6,848 bases of DNA from Alphaproteobacteria bacterium (lineage in GTDB: Bacteria; Pseudomonadota; Alphaproteobacteria; Caulobacterales; Caulobacteraceae): the NCBI GenBank assembly GCA_028869395.1, contig JAGWSE010000041.1:1-6848 (forward strand). Direction: 5' to 3'. Positions 5,970 to 6,848 of this stretch are shown piece after piece. The notes beneath the pieces were generated by a model. The model did not search any database, was not told where the DNA came from, and was given only the letters and a program-made list of their open reading frames with translations. Each line of letters begins with the position of its first letter. Position 1 is the first letter of the stretch. A program made the position numbers and the translations under genes.

Positions 5970-6848
5970 GCGGCGGCGGGAAGACGCTCGGGCCTGGACG
6001 AGGCCAGTCGCAGCACCTCGACATAGCTCTTCGCTGTCAACATCGCCTCGAACACGCCCTTCTGCTTCAGGAGCCGCTGGGCCCTGGGCAGGTTGTAGCA
6101 GGGCACGTGCATGAACATGTGGTGCTCGCAGTGGTGGTTCACCCAGTACGGCGCAAGGAACGCCCGCTCCAGGACGTTGGCGTGCGTCGAGCGGGCGTGG
6201 CGCAGGGGATCGGGCTCGCCCTGGGCCACGCAGGCGTGCTCGGCGATGTTGCGCAGCCGGGTGATCATCGGAAGCCAGGTGGCCTGGGGCGCGAGCCACA
6301 GCACGGGCCACACCCACCACAGGCCGAAGGGCGCGGTCAGCGCCACGGTCACCACCATGCCGCCGAAGAAGCGCCGGCGGCGCACCACCGCGTCCTTGAG
6401 GATGGGCCAGAGCGGCTCGCCGGACTTGCGCTGCGCGATCCGCTTCACCAGGCCCGACCACTTCAGCTTGTAGTAGGTCTGACCGGTCAGATCTCGGAGG
6501 ATCTTGCGCCTGAGCGAGATCCGCGTGATCGGGAAGGGCGCCGACAGGCCGAGGTCCGGATCCTCCGCCTGCTGGGCGTACTTGTGGTGGCCGAGATGGT
6601 AGGGCCGGTAGGCCATCAGGTCGCCGGTGGTCAGGTGGTTGCCCACCCAGTCGTTGACCTTCAGGTCCGGATGAAGCGCGCCGTGCGCGGCGTCATGCAT
6701 CAGGATCGCCAGCCCAAGCTGCCGCGCCCCGATGATGGCGATGGCCAGCGGGATGGTGATCGGCCACGTCACAGCCATGGCGCCGGCCAGGAAGATCACC
6801 GCCCAGGCGTGCGCCACCAGCGCCGGCCCCTTCCAGGGCGAGCGGCGC
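5966..6848 (-). CDS. Membrane fatty acid desaturase, N-terminus cut by window edge
   Basis: 293 complete codons are visible, open to the right edge; the GTG at 6817 is probably internal, because the ten residues before it (RRSPWKGPAL) read like the family's sequence. Counting from that GTG, the three di-iron histidine boxes are intact: HDAAH (41-45), HLGHH (74-78) and HHCEHH (228-233), with RNIAEH (189-194) before the last. Hydrophobic stretches at about 4-40 and 153-182 are the membrane hairpins, and the histidine boxes face the cytoplasm. The family uses O2 and electrons from a ferredoxin or cytochrome to put a cis double bond, sometimes a hydroxyl, in lipid acyl chains; substrate and position cannot be told from sequence. 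The C-terminus ends with an Arg/Pro/Ala tail. Its stop overlaps the start of the METTL20-like gene, so the two are probably co-transcribed. Carotenoid or sphingolipid desaturation is less likely but possible. Confidence 0.9.
   Translation of the reverse strand, partial: RRSPWKGPALVAHAWAVIFLAGAMAVTWPITIPLAIAIIGARQLGLAILMHDAAHGALHPDLKVNDWVGNHLTTGDLMAYRPYHLGHHKYAQQAEDPDLGLSAPFPITRISLRRKILRDLTGQTYYKLKWSGLVKRIAQRKSGEPLWPILKDAVVRRRRFFGGMVVTVALTAPFGLWWVWPVLWLAPQATWLPMITRLRNIAEHACVAQGEPDPLRHARSTHANVLERAFLAPYWVNHHCEHHMFMHVPCYNLPRAQRLLKQKGVFEAMLTAKSYVEVLRLASSRPERLPAAA

Noticed and set aside
5970..6461. 164-residue N-terminal extension of the METTL20-like protein
   Set aside because: It is an out-of-frame, Arg/Ala/Pro-rich reading of the desaturase gene; the GTG at 5969 yields the usual family length.

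Overview
This 6.8 kb window is GC-rich and compactly coded. Every gene I can support lies on the minus strand, so transcription runs from the high-coordinate end to the low-coordinate end. The base composition, the METTL20-type methyltransferase and the gene styles suggest an alphaproteobacterium, possibly of the Caulobacter/Phenylobacterium kind. The lineage is an inference, because no rRNA or other marker gene is present.

Right-hand unit (about 5298-6848). A membrane fatty acid desaturase, truncated by the right edge, overlaps a small class I SAM methyltransferase by four bases (GTGA). The methyltransferase looks like a bacterial homologue of METTL20/ETFBKMT, the lysine methyltransferase of electron transfer flavoprotein beta. 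An 8-9 bp GC-rich inverted repeat begins at its stop codon and may end this unit.

Intergenic gap (5165-5297). These 133 bases hold the hairpin, a 12-bp perfect palindrome and a weak promoter-like pair flanking the palindrome. They probably separate two transcription units.

Left-hand unit (1-5164). This is a nucleotide-sugar cassette in the order rfbF (glucose-1-phosphate cytidylyltransferase), rfbG (CDP-glucose 4,6-dehydratase), a zinc-finger C-methyltransferase of the TylC3/TcaB9 type, an RmlC-like 3,5-epimerase, an FkbM-family methyltransferase, and an extended-SDR epimerase/reductase cut by the left edge. Several neighbours overlap by four bases. Read together, glucose-1-phosphate would become CDP-glucose, then CDP-4-keto-6-deoxyglucose. 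That would be C-methylated next to the ketone, epimerised, and reduced at C4 to a CDP-activated branched 6-deoxyhexose for a surface polysaccharide. FkbM may add an O-methyl group. No RfbH (needed for 3,6-dideoxy sugars) and no dTDP-sugar genes are visible.

The families are all known. The points most worth checking are the CDP-linked branched-sugar route, the SDR with Phe in place of the usual catalytic Tyr, and the desaturase/METTL20-like pair. I saw no tRNA, rRNA, CRISPR array, insertion sequence or prophage gene.
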